NCBI GenBank assembly: GCA_030770535.1
Contig: JASVEC010000031.1
Location: 418,800-482,799 of the forward strand
Direction: 5' to 3'
Source: Batkoa obscura
Lineage: Eukaryota > Entomophthoromycota > Entomophthoromycetes > Entomophthorales > Batkoaceae
DNA: 64,000 bases
Notes under the pieces: generated by a model
What the model was told of the DNA's origin: nothing
Seen by the model: the letters and a program-made list of their open reading frames with translations, nothing else
The model's database searches: none
Part shown: positions 43,024 to 54,549 of the stretch, piece by piece
Numbering within the stretch: position 1 is the first letter of the stretch
Layout of the letters: the number at the start of each line of letters is the position of its first letter
Position numbers and translations under genes: made by a program

Positions 43024-44377
43024 AAACTAATAACTATATATAACTCGGTATGCCCAATGTAATCTATTAAACTCTTTAGCCAACTCTTCATTATTAGCGA
43101 AATTTTTCTTTTCTATTGGAGGCACACAAGCAATTGGTGTACTGTAATATTTCTCGGTTTTTTTTCTATTACTACCACTAATATAAATAATTCCTTCATT
43201 ACTTTGCATACGATTTATAACGAGTATTAGATCTTCATTAGGGTCAGGTTTGGTATTACTATTTATTCTTTCGCATATGTTAAGAGCTACAGGGCCATAG
43301 TTAGGATTGCAAGGAGTCAATTGTCTGCGCTCTTAAACAATGATATTAACTGATGGATTACTATGGATATTATTCGCAGGTTGAACATTTGTGTTATTCA
43401 TAGGCCTATTGGAAGCTCCTTGGTTATTGGAAAGATTATGAGGTAAAAGCGGTCTATGTACTAGTAAAGCTGCTTTACCTGGTATATTCTTAGTAAGAAT
43501 ATTTGCTACTTTTTGAGCTGTGTTTCGTACTGCCCTATTGGTTCCAGCAATTCGCGAGTTCATATTTTGCATTACTCTCTGGTAGTCATGCTTTATTGGT
43601 CTATAATTTGCGTTGTTCTACTTGTGATTTGGGAAACTATATTTTGCATCGTTCTGCTTGAATTCATGAGCTATGAACTTGGATTTTGCACTATAGGGCT
43701 TGTACATATAGTTCCTTGAATCTCGCCTATACTAATCTTTAAAGGAGTCAGATGACTAAAATATTCAGATTTAAGGATCATAACTAATTCACCAAGCACA
43801 TTAAAATAATTTATGGCCACCATCTTTCGCTCAGAAGGTAAATAATTAGACCAATAAACAATATCCACTTATCTATAGGCTTCATTTTCAACATCCATAA
43901 GTCATCGTGTCTTTCTGCGACTTGTTCTAAAATAGACCTGAGTCTAGGCTTTTGGATGGGTATAGTTAAAAGCAAGGTATCAATTATGGTTAGTAAAAGT
44001 CCTAATTTATAAATAGCTGCTCGCTTATTGTCTTTCAAAAGCACATCCGAAGATGGGCTATTCATATCTCTGAAGATTGATCTATCATTTAAATTATAAT
44101 TAATTATTAGTTGATCAAAATATTTGACCCTTTTATTTGATTTTCAGCAAGTTCGTCTAATCACATCTTCGCAAACAGTTGAAATTTGGATATCAGATTT
44201 GTAAAAAGCATCTTGACTATTCTGATGAAGAAATAGGTTATTATTTTTTGAAGATTGACTACGTTTGACTTTATGAATTGGTTTATAAATCAAAAATTGT
44301 AAATCAGTTCCATTCAATTTAGCTGATTTATCATCACCTTTGATTTTATTAAGTAATCTTTCCGGCACTACCAACTT
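43024..44377 (-). pseudogene. unidentified, probably broken gene
   Basis: Several coding-looking minus-strand segments follow one another: a Lys/Asn-rich piece starting MVVPERLLNKIKG, a piece with a Leu-rich stretch (YKLGLLLTIIDTLLLTIPI), one with YWSNYLPSERKMVAINYF, an Asn/Pro-rich piece, and one with NEDLILVINRMQSNEG. They are not in one frame, and obvious splice sites do not connect them all. Family not recognised. Either a decayed gene or a multi-exon gene that I cannot model. Confidence 0.4.
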
Positions 44378-45398
44378 ATAATACTCCTTTTCCCACTCTC
44401 AAAGTCTTTTTTCCTTTATCCTTACAGAGTAACCTTCCATATTATACCATTCCCATTATTAAAATCCAATTTTTAACCAAACTCCACAAAAATGTTTAGT
44501 TATAACTTATAGCCAATTTTATTTAAAATTCGACTATGATTTTTTTAACCAACCAATTTATTATCTAGATTTTGAATGATAGATAGTCTAGTACTCGGTC
44601 TGCTTCATATTAGCCATTATATTTTCAGCTAAAAGTGCTAAAATTGTGACAGTTAATCTGAAATAGACCGAGTACAATAACTTTGAACTGTTAGCTAAGT
44701 GACCCAGCACTAATATCTATGACAAATGTGTACTCCCTAACCAGCATAAATTATCCTCTCTTTTAGAACTCAAAATAGTTCATATCACACAATGTTTCAA
44801 TACAAACTATACCATTTATAAAGTCATTTTAACAACACCAAACAAGATGTATCAAACGAAACAATGATATATTTTTGTGTATTACTTTCAAAAAGAACTC
44901 TAAATATAGTCAAAATCATTATAAATTAAGACTCAAATGGTTTTAAATCAAAATATATTAGCATTGTATATTATAAGCTCTTACGTTGAGAACTAAAAGG
45001 AGCTAAACCAACCATGTTAAGCTTAAGGCTCATAATCTCAAAAACTAACCATTATTGTTTTTATAGGTAAACTGTAAGTAATGTAAAAGATATACTGAAG
45101 GAGTTACTTTAATGATAAATGTTTATGTTTACAAAGCGGGCATACACTTTGATGGAAGTTATAAAAAATTCCTTTTCTGTCAAAATAAATAATCTCTAGT
45201 TACTTTTTTTCAAAGATTCTAAATTATAAAAAACTAAAGAGCTGTTACTAAATTACATTTAAAGTACAACTAACAGCTGGTGATCATAAAGTTGTACCAA
45301 ATATAATTTATTAATAAAAATTATATGACATCCAAACCTATACCAAACAGTCGAAATAAAAGTTGTGTAGGTAGAAAACATCTAATTTAATTATTTGC
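44378..45398. other. intergenic, no gene seen
   Basis: AT-rich. Contains an 11-bp perfect inverted repeat at 44593-44603 and 44665-44675. Confidence 0.5.
44593..44675. repeat. short element with 11-bp inverted repeats
   Basis: GTACTCGGTCT and AGACCGAGTAC, 83 bp end to end. The arms are GC-richer than their surroundings. No clear target duplication. Confidence 0.4.
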
Positions 45399-45876
45399 TT
45401 AAATTCCGCCACGTAAAGCTAAAACTAAATGAAGCACTGAGCCACCTTCAATTCCGTAAGAGGAAGCAGGTTTATCATCAGCCCTAAATTCAATGTTATT
45501 ATATGACTTTTTTTACCTAACTTTAATCTTACATTTGTTTACCACCAAAAATTAATCTAAATAATGGAATTAATCACTGTTTAATTTGAATTTAACTTGT
45601 TTTACCTTTGTTGTGCTGGAGGGATACCTTCTTTTTCCTCCAATCTCTCTTTGATGCGCATGATCTTTTTTAGATAAATCAATAACATTAATTTATACGT
45701 TTAAATTAAACTTACTGGATCATCAGGTTCAATATCAAATTCAAACTTTTAAATTTTAAAAATTAATCAACAAAAAATATATTTAGCCAATACCTCTCTT
45801 CCTGTTAAAGTCTAAGTTTTTAATTAGTATTAGAGATATTAACATGTAGCTAACTTACTTTGATTTTGATTAACAT
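45399..45876 (-). CDS. RUB1: NEDD8/RUB1 ubiquitin-like modifier, six exons
   Basis: Exons (minus): 45859-45876, 45794-45811, 45716-45745, 45606-45664, 45533-45556, 45399-45483. All introns are GT..AG (47-51 nt) and joining gives 77 aa starting MLIKIKTLTGRE and ending LHLVLALRGGI. Ala in LALRGG (Arg in ubiquitin, LRLRGG) marks NEDD8. The protein is made with one residue (Ile) after the di-Gly, to be removed before conjugation to cullins. RIKERLEEKEGIPPAQQR is the conserved central part. Three of the exons are 24 nt or less. Divergent from QCR8, about 570 bp apart. Confidence 0.93.
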
Positions 45877-46447
45877 TTTATTATGACTGTATTATTGTAA
45901 AAAAGCTTTTAAATACAGCAAATTCAGATTTTACGTAAAATTGGAACAACTTTGATTGGCCACAAAGAATTTAAATTATGTAGTGATGAAAAAACTATAA
46001 TCACAAAGTATGTTTTTTCATTTTTAGTTTTGCTGGTAACTTGTTCAGATTTTAAGCTAGTCAAAAGATGAACATGCTTCAAGTTAAAAACGACGCTCTC
46101 CCTTTTAACAAAAAAAATTCTTTAAAGTCGAATCTAATTTAAGAAGCGAATAAAATAATATAAATGATAGCGTTAATGTTTTTCTCATTAGTACTTATTA
46201 TTGAAAGAAATAAAACAATTTACTATAAATGAATGGACCGATAAGCTTAGCTGAAATTTATGGGATTTCAATTAAACCAGTTAAAGTCCAAGAATCAATT
46301 TACTTAAAGATATGATTTAAGCGTGTGATTAGATTAAAATCTAGAAAACATTTTTTAAATTAATTAAATTTTAGGTAACTTTAAACAACAAAATAAGAAA
46401 AAATATAATAATGTATTAATTAGAAGTTTAAACATAAATCAATAAAA

Positions 46448-46717
46448 ATGGCCGGAGGAAAATATCAAGGACACTGGGGATATATGGGTGGACCAACTCA
46501 AAAGGGAATTGTTACCTATTCTTTATCACCTTTCCAGCAAAGAGCTTATGCTGGTTATTTCAAAAAAAGCTTTTTTGGTATGGTAAAACGTTTCGGTGCT
46601 CAAGTACCTTACATTGCTCCAGCTTTCGCTTTAGGCTACTCCGTTTACGCTTGGGGTAATGCCAAAAACGCTTATTATAACTCTAAAGCTGGTGCTCATG
46701 AAAAGGCTGACCATTAA
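46448..46717 (+). CDS. QCR8: ubiquinol-cytochrome c reductase subunit 8
   Basis: 89-aa subunit 8 of mitochondrial complex III. N-terminal GHWGYMGGPTQKGIVTYSLS and central SPFQQRAYAGY are typical of the family, followed by one membrane segment (PYIAPAFALGYSVYAWG). No cleavable presequence, as usual for Qcr8. Single coding exon. Its presence implies aerobic mitochondria, which excludes the anaerobic gut fungi. Confidence 0.95.
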   Translation: MAGGKYQGHWGYMGGPTQKGIVTYSLSPFQQRAYAGYFKKSFFGMVKRFGAQVPYIAPAFALGYSVYAWGNAKNAYYNSKAGAHEKADH

Positions 46718-47161
46718 GCTATTAAAATAATTTTACATATAGTTTGACTTTTGTTATTATTGAAGATGTTATATTTTTTAAACGTTTAATAGATAAACTA
46801 AATTTAGAGAAATTGAATTTTATTTCATATCAGAATAGTAGAATATGCTGTGTAGAAGTTAGTTAATTTTGTTTTGTTTTGAAGCTTTTTTAAGGGGATA
46901 ATGTGTTATTTCCTGGTTGTTAGATATGTTAATATACATTAGTTTCGTATATAGCAGTTGTTATTTTTTTCATAATGATGATAATAACAAAATGATGATT
47001 TTTTATAATTAGTTTCTTATTTCTTAAAAATCAAACCAATCAAAGCTAATCGGTTGTTCTATGAATTTACAAAATGGTTTAAAATTGATTAAAAGGCAGA
47101 ACAATAAATTTGCTTTGTTTTACTTTTTTATAATAATAATAATAATACGTAATAAAAGAAA
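46718..47161. other. intergenic between QCR8 and ADF-H/PH gene
   Basis: AT-rich; no gene seen. Confidence 0.5.
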
Positions 47162-48539
47162 ATGAGTTGTGATTTAAGTGAAGCTTCAATCGCAGAGTCC
47201 TACCAAAAAATTTTAAATCGTGAAATCAGTTGGTAACTAATTTTAATTTTAAAATATTTTTATCATAACTATTTAGGTTTGTTTTAGGTTATGGTGACAC
47301 CAGGGAAAAATTATTCTTGTATTCTAAAGGTTTAGGTGATGTTGAGGATTTGAAAAAAAATTTAATCGATTCTATTCATTATGCCTTACTTTTATATAAC
47401 GACCATTTAGTTTATGTTTTATATGTTGATGAAAACTTAAGGTATTCTTTTTATTGCTTCGTTAACTTTTATTAAATACTTTTTGTATAGTGGTGTCCGT
47501 AGAGGTAGTATCATTTTAATCACAAACTACTTTATTTAAATAGAATTAATTAGCTAGGACTGTAGTTCATGGACGTTCTGTATCAGCTTTTTTTGAAGTA
47601 AAACTAACGATTGTATTTTTATATATGAATTAACTATAAAATTAGCAAATTGATGTTAGTTTACATATTACCAACTTGGACAATTTAACGGTCGAAGCAG
47701 TAGAAAATGCAATTAAAAATAAAGCTGGAAACGCAATTTCCGAACCAAAGGAGAATGGAAATTTAGCCGATATTATAGCATCTTCAGCAGGTACAATTAC
47801 AGGTGCTTACCCATCGGAAAGCAATCCATCTGACATATACCCTTCAGAAACTATTTTATCTGCTGGGGATCATGATACTGAAGATTCTAATATATTATTT
47901 AATCCTAATTCTTCAGCATTTAATCAATCCACCCCAGTTTTTGAAGAAGAGTCTACATTGCCAAAAGAACTTCCAGCTAAAATCAATTTAGAAGAAGAAG
48001 CTAAAAGAAAAATTCAAGAAGCTTGGCAAAAGAGACAATCTGTACGCTTGCAGTTTACTAATCTCCCAGATGAAGATGTAAGAATCAATGGAAAACAATT
48101 AAATATACTAATTAATTTTATAGGCATCTCAAATTATGGATTATATAACCGTACAAGGTGATGGGTCTTATGTAATATAACTTTATAAGGATTTATATTA
48201 ATACTAAAAGTAAATTTAGTTTTGGAAAAGACGTTGGTATGTAATACGTGGTGAAACTATTTATTTTTACAGAGATCCGATTGTAAATAATTAGTACTAA
48301 CTATGATTTTATTCCAGTATTAATGATTTATATAGGAAAAATACCCAATTTCATGCTTAGATTTAGGTAGTGGAAAAGTATATGTTAAGGAATGCAGTAT
48401 AGATACTTTGATTCCAAATTCATTTCACTTAAGTATTGACAAAGGAGAAACTAAGGATGAGCTTTTATTCTTCTCAGATTCTAATGCACAAATGCAAAGC
48501 GCTATTAAGGCCATTCAATCTAATTCTATGTCATATTAA
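47162..48539 (+). CDS. ADF-H domain plus PH domain protein, eight exons
   Basis: Exons: 47162-47232, 47277-47441, 47491-47504, 47554-47597, 47646-48077, 48124-48171, 48220-48282, 48336-48539; GT..AG throughout, frame kept, 346 aa. Residues 1-115 form an ADF-H (cofilin/coactosin/Abp1-type) actin-binding domain: WFVLGYGDTREKLFLYSKG, LYNDHLVYVLYVDENL, VVHGRSVSAFFE. A Ser/Pro-rich acidic linker and a Lys/Glu helix (EEEAKRKIQEAWQKR) follow. The C-terminal ~100 residues look like a PH domain (SYFWKRRWYVIRGETIYFY, then a C-terminal helix MQSAIKAIQS), likely binding phosphoinositides. Suggests an actin-to-membrane linker. Exon 3 is only 14 nt; the intron before exon 8 skips a nearer AG at 48315-48316 to keep frame. 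Confidence 0.82.
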
Positions 48540-49160
48540 AAAAGTAGGACACTATTATTTCAACTCTTTTATTTTTTATTCTCATTTTAAAATTTTAATG
48601 ATGGTATTTAATTTTATTAAGGAATAGATATTGAATTTAAGAAAAGTTGAAGCTTTTAAACTAATACTATAATAAATGTAAGCTGGTATTTTAAAACTTT
48701 ATGACGTCACATCAATCCCCTATGCTCTTTTGCTAAATGATAGTGCCTTTTTCTGGCTCAATCTCTTGTCTATTTATTAAGCAAATTAAAGAGTATCAAC
48801 AAATTTTATTGTAAATAGAAAAAAAGTAATGTACAAATTTAAAAAGCCAAAGATTTACAGCTATTTTAACTTTAATTTTAAACTTCATCTAAGTCTCTAA
48901 ATGAAAAAAATAATTAGATCAATAATGAATGTAGAGAAAGAATCACTAACTGATATAAAATAGACATTGTATAATAAGCATTTACAAAGTAAAGGACTTT
49001 AAATATAGCACTGTTAGTCATATTATAGACAAGTACATTATCGGAAAAAGCTATATCAGACAACTGAAAGTGGGGATTTAGGAGGAAAAAGTAGTAAAAA
49101 AATTTCATATATTTTCATTAAAAATAAAATTCAAAATGTTATATAATTCAGTTAAATATT
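48540..49160. other. intergenic, no gene seen
   Basis: AT-rich. A short minus-strand ORF near 48914-49108 has no support. Confidence 0.5.
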
Positions 49161-49785
49161 TGAGCTATTTATTTCATAATACTCTCTCTGTCTTACAGTT
49201 GAAATAGTTTCTTTTGAAAAGATTAATGTATCGTAATTATTCTCATTGATAGTGGATGTATAAGTATTAATAATAGTTACATAATCACCAGGCAAAGTAT
49301 TTATAATTTCATGTTAACACCTAAGCCTACTAGATGAGAAAGGATGTCCATTCGCCATTTTTTACCAGATTGTTTATGCTTGATGGTAGATATTCATTAA
49401 TCAAATCACTACCTATATGTAATATTTCCCATACGTTCTCTAATTTGCATTTAAATTTATCGATGGATTTTACTTCATCTTCATCTGTAGTATTTGTTAC
49501 AACTCTAATATAACCTTTCTCATACATATCTCTATTAATAATCATTATAATAACAGATTCAACATCATAATAAGGATTTAGCGCTCTTTCATAAGTATCT
49601 CGTATTAAATCTTCATCAGTTACATCACGATATTTAATATCATCAATATATTCGTAAGGCTCAATTTGTTCAGTATTTTCTTTGGCAATAATAACACCTC
49701 TTATTTTTACTATTTTCTTTTTGATCTCCTCTGTCTCAAGTTGACTAAAGTTCGATAAAAAGTAAAAGTAAGTTCCTTTTGACAT
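49160..49785 (-). CDS. unknown acidic protein; coding-like 3' extension out of frame
   Basis: The ORF 49330-49785 encodes 151 aa (starts MSKGTYFYFLSNFSQLE), acidic, without signal or membrane segment; family not recognised. Downstream, 49160-49305, another minus-strand frame reads EIINTLPGDYVTIINTY and on to TISTVRQREYYEINS before a stop, which looks coding. I could not find splice sites that join the two, so the gene may be frameshifted, or the second part belongs to an exon whose borders I cannot see. Confidence 0.4.
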
Positions 49786-50069
49786 ATTTGAAATACAGTT
49801 GTGTATTTAATCAAACAATGCTTATTATGAGGTTCTTAAAAACAAAAAAATAGTTTGCAAAATTAGATAAATCCACAAATTAACATTTCACATGAAAAAC
49901 GTTATTAATGTAGTAGATTTACCAAATATAGAAGATCTTCTACTAACTTGACTAAGGGATGCCACTAAATAGTGAGTAATACCTAATCATTGATAAAAAG
50001 GAATCAACAATCAATTCCTAATATCATTGCTTTTACTACTTTTGTTAAATCAAAAATAATACAATAATT

Positions 50070-50824
50070 ATGTCAGAACTGATAAAATTAACTCGAAAAA
50101 CAAATGAAACTGATATAAATATAGAGTTAGAGATTAACGTTCCGTTATCTGTACAGTCAACCCAAGAGATCAATACTGGCATTGGATTTTTAGATCATGT
50201 AAGTATAATTATATTGTCTATTGTATCATTTGTAATATTCGTGATTAGATGTATCATGCCTTGGCCAAGCACTCGCGTTGGAATTTACTTTTAAATTGTA
50301 AAGGTGACTTACATATTGATGATCATCACACTGCTGAAGACACTGCCATTGCTTTGGGTTTAGCTTTTAAGCAAGCTTTAGGTGACTTGAAAGGGATTAA
50401 AAGGTTTGGTTATGCTTATGCACCTCTAGATGAAGTGAGTTTTTTATTGAGTTTTATTTTATTAATTAATAATAATATCATCAACTTTTAGGCTTTATCT
50501 AGAGCAGTTATTGATATCTCTGGTAGACCGGGTGCATTTATTAACTTAAATTTAAAGAGAGAAATGTTAGGTACTTTATCTTGTGAAATGATACCTCATG
50601 TATTTCAATCTTTTGCTACTGCTGCAGGTGTTACGTTACATGTAGATGTACTCAAAGGTGAAAATGATCATCATAAGTAAGCTTTTCCATTATCAGTTGG
50701 TTTAGACTTATTGATTTTATATTATAGAGCTGAATCTGCATTTAAAGCGTTAGCGTTAGCTGTTAAACAAGCCACTGAAAGAACGGAATCTAACGAAATT
50801 CCTAGTACTAAAGGAGTATTGTAA
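50070..50824 (+). CDS. HIS3: imidazoleglycerol-phosphate dehydratase, four exons
   Basis: Exons 50070-50198, 50249-50434, 50492-50676, 50728-50824; introns GT..AG; 198 aa, the family's normal size. Dehydrates imidazole glycerol phosphate in histidine synthesis. Metal-binding His/Glu motifs are visible: [15 protein letters not shown] (near 37), [11 protein letters not shown] (near 62) and [15 protein letters not shown] (near 163). A plain monofunctional enzyme as in fungi, not fused to HisB phosphatase. It starts about 285 bp from the divergent unknown gene. Confidence 0.95.
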
Positions 50825-51128
50825 TGATAAATAACTATGAATAATAAAGTTTAAAAATTAAAAGCATGATATCATAAGTTCAAAAAAAGGTTTTGTTTAG
50901 GCTTTAAGAACAAAATTAATAGATTTGATATTTTCATAATGATAATTAAAATTAATTAATATAATGTAAAATAAACGGATACAGAAACAATTAAAGAAAA
51001 TGTGTAAGTATATTAAAGAAAGGAGAAAAAAATTAGATTAGAAATAGAAAGAATTCAATGAGATTAAAGAGGGAGAGCTATTAAAATCAATAATAATTAC
51101 TTATATATTGTTACATCACTTACACTAT

Positions 51129-51871
51129 TTAAGTTGATTTTGCATGCTTTATCAACCATTGTAAAGTAATATCAATATTGACTTGATTTTTGGCTGATAT
51201 AGAATAACAGCTGACCTCTCTATTACTAATAGATTTAAGGTTTCTATTTTAATATACATATTAGTATTTATAAAATAAAATAGCTATAATATAGTATAAT
51301 AAGCAGTAGTAAATATACTTACAAAAGATCAATAAGTTCATCCACTGTATAAGCATCTGGAAGGTCATTTTTGTTTCCTAAGACTAATACAGGTATATTG
51401 GCTAATTGTGGTTTTTCTAATAAATTTTTAAGTTCACTTTTAGCCGCTTCTATCTTTTCTTTATCTGCTGCATCAATAACAAAACTAAAAAATGTTAGCA
51501 TTACAATTTCCTTTATTATATAAATAATAACTTACACAATAGCATTGACTCCTCTACAATATCTTTCCCACATGGAACGAAACCTAGGTTGACCGCCAAT
51601 ATCCCATAATTTCATAGTCACATTACCTTTGGTTACTTTTCGCATATTAAAACCTACCGTTGGTATCATATCTTCGGAAAATTGACCTGACTATTTGTTG
51701 AGAAAAAGTAAATAAAAAAGTAAGTAAAATTAATAATAAATGGATTACAGCAATAACGTTAACTAAAGTAGTTTTACCCGAGTTTTGTAAACCAACTAAA
51801 GTTAACTCCATCTCTTCTTTGAAAAATAGACTTCTTAACCAGTTTAACAAGGAGCTTATTATGGATGCCAT
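51129..51871 (-). CDS. ARL8: ARL8-type small GTPase, four exons
   Basis: Exons (minus) 51749-51871, 51536-51690, 51323-51484, 51129-51243; 184 aa. P-loop GLQNSGKT, switch region [28 protein letters not shown], and the base-binding NKNDLP. It has an amphipathic N terminus ([17 protein letters not shown]) and no Gly at position 2, as in Arl8, which binds lysosome/vacuole membranes through an acetylated N terminus rather than myristate. Likely controls vacuole or endosome movement and fusion. Residues for GTP binding look complete. Confidence 0.93.
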
Positions 51872-52935
51872 TTAAGTTGAATGTTCTATTTTTAAATAAG
51901 GAATTAAAGGTTATAACTTAACTACAATGATGATAAATAACTTACCTTATAAACCTTTACGCTAACAAAAAGGGAGAGTTGATAAAACAATAAAAAACAA
52001 TGTAAGGGGCGAGATTGTAGCTTACTTTTCTAAATGGAAGCTAGTTTTATAACGAATAAATAACAAACTGATACAGTTCTTTTTTTATTATTAGTAATTG
52101 AGGTTTACAATAAAGCTTAATTCTATGTTTTATTATTCAAATAATAAAAAATATATAATTGAGTTGAGCAAACTGTAAGTTGGGAATTTAACCTTGAGAA
52201 ACAAAGAAATTGAACTAAATAAAAAAGGATAGATATTAATATATATACAATTTTTATAAACTAATCTATCAACTCTATATTAAATAAAAAAATGGAAAAA
52301 AGATGAAAAAAGACAAAACAATTATAAATAAAAGCTAAAATATAAAATTAATATTATATTTTTACCTCACTCTTTTTTTATATAAAAAATAAGTCTTAAA
52401 CTTTTTTACTTAATTTCAATTCGTTATACTAACATTTGAAACTGGGTTACTCTTTTACTTAATTTGGTTCATTTTTTAAAACTCTAGCCAATCATCTTTG
52501 TTATTTAAATTTCTTATTTCACAAGAAATTTTAAGCCTTTATTTTGATTATTTTGGGGATGATATCATCACTTAAGTTTACTTTCATCCATCCAAATCAC
52601 TAAAAACTCGATCATTTGTATAAAATTAACGTATAAAATTAAATAGTTATTCTAATTCTTTAATTAGATGTTGGTACTGAAATGTGATAATAAATAATTT
52701 ATTTCAACTTATTTTTAATAATGTTTAAGAATTTATTTTAGTAAAATAAGATTGATAAAAAATCAAAAGGGGGCATTTAATAATTCGATTTAAGTCTTAA
52801 GTTCATTTATGTTAATTTTTGTTAAATATAAATAAATAAATATTATTCCCTTATTTCATATTTAAATTAAATCCTGTTCCCTTATTTCACATATTACTTA
52901 ATAATAAATATATTGAAGTTACAATTAAAAAAAAT
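51872..52935. other. intergenic, no coding seen
   Basis: About 1 kb, AT-rich. Searched for LDL-receptor-type Cys/Asp motifs expected of the missing 5' end of the next gene; none seen. Confidence 0.5.
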
Positions 52936-53889
52936 TGAGCATTTTAGATAATGTTTTAAAAGATTTGAAATTAAATCATAATCAAAATTATCATGATATG
53001 GCAGTTAAAGGAGCAATTACAGCTTACAACGAATTTCATGAATCATATAATAAAAATCGATATGAATAATGATGAACGATTTTAAAATTATTGATCCTCA
53101 ATCAGAAGTCAAAGATAGTAGTAAATCAAGGTGAGAGTTTTGGATTTAATAAGAATATTATAAATAATTTTAAAACTATTATTAATGTTTATTATACATC
53201 TATCAAATATAATTTATTAAATTTTATTTATCCATTTTCTACTACCATTGTCACAGATGCTTCCAATGCAAGAACAGAATTATGGAATGCAGAGTCTACT
53301 TTAAGTAATAAAGAATCCGAATTAAAATCTATTGAAGATAAATTAACAATGGATTATGGGCCATTAAATTCTTATGCTTATTTAAATGAAAAATGTTTTG
53401 ACAAAACACAAGGGGATTATGTTTATACAGTTTGTATTTTTGGTGATGCTCATCAAAAATCTAATAATGGAGAAAACATATTTTTGGGGTAAAACTAGAT
53501 TATTTATAAAATTTATTATAAAGTAGTAATAACAAATTGAAATTATTTAGTAAATTTTCATCTTGGTCTAATAAATCTTATCAGCAACAAGATTATACTG
53601 GTGGTACTCAATGTTGGAACGGTCCTCAAAGATCTGTTAAGGTAAATATTTGGAATCCTATTTAATAGTTAATTATTTAACAAACAAATTCAATTATTTG
53701 ATTTATTGAACTTTTTATTTATTTTAGCTCTTCTTAACTTGTGGTATTGAAGAATTAATTACTGAAATTACTGAACCTGAGAAATGTGAATATCACTTTC
53801 ATATGACTACACCTGCTGCTTGTGAAGAGAAAGAGATTGAAAATGAAAAAATTGGGAATGATAATATCATTGAACATGATGAGCTTTAA
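52936..53889 (+). pseudogene. glucosidase II beta subunit-like, 5'-truncated, HDEL tail
   Basis: The C-terminal half of PRKCSH/GTB1 is recognisable: LDNVLKDLKLNHNQNYHDMA (52943 on), then a Lys/Glu-rich helical part from about 53258, DYGPLNSYAYLNEKCF, YVYTVCIFGDAHQKS, then exon 53551-53641 (GGTQCWNGPQRSVK) and exon 53728-53889 (LFLTCGIEELITEITEPEKC, ..TTPAACEEK) ending HDEL. The MRH (mannose-6-phosphate receptor homology) domain and ER-retention signal are thus kept, with good splice sites. Missing: signal peptide and LDLa repeats. Two frame slips seem to lie at about 53067 and 53083. Probably a decayed or truncated copy; a short expressed form cannot be excluded. Confidence 0.65.
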
Positions 53890-54260
53890 ATTGAAGAAGT
53901 AAAGTTTATGTTATGATTAAAGATTTAGAGTGAATAAGTTTTTAATAAAACTTTAAGTATTCAACAAGGTATACATTTTAAAATGATTTCTTTTTCAAAA
54001 GATGAATTAAATAATTAATTAAACAATGATTTTAATATTTGAAAAAATCAAAAAATTAGTAATTGAATAAATTCTACAATTTCTGAAATCTAAAAGTACT
54101 GAAAGTTGATTTTCATTACTTCTGTTTTTTAACATTTGTGAAAACACATAGAATCAAGTTTAAAAGCTTTATAATATCACTAAAAGTCATTACAAAAAGA
54201 TAACCAAATACTGTGCTTTTTTATTAAATATTCATATCTATTAAGTTGATTATTTTAACC

Positions 54261-54549
54261 TTATTTTTCTGTAGATTTACTTTGAGTCTGAGCTTCGTTT
54301 TGGTCACTATTTACATTAGCTTTTGTTTTAATGATTTCTATCCTCTGATTTCCTTCTTCCTTTTTATTCTCTTTGGGAATTAAATCATTATTCCTATATA
54401 AATTTAATTAATTCAATTCATAATTATCAAAAAAAAATAAACAATCACCTTGCAGCTTCTTGAATAATAGGTTGAAAGATATAATTACCCGAAATAACAC
54501 CAACTAATACAGCAATTAATAAAGGTGCTTTGCCTCGAAATCCACTCAT
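54261..54549 (-). CDS. small single-pass membrane protein, two exons, unknown
   Basis: Exon 1 54449-54549, exon 2 54261-54393; 77 aa. Starts MSGFRGKAPLLIAVLVGVIS: one hydrophobic segment (about residues 8-30) and a charged hydrophilic tail rich in Lys/Glu/Asn. Looks like the small membrane-anchored proteins of mitochondria or ER, but the family is not recognised. Confidence 0.6.

Noticed and set aside
44593-44675. 11-bp inverted repeat as a regulatory operator
   Set aside because: No nearby gene start at a suitable distance; kept only as a repeat.
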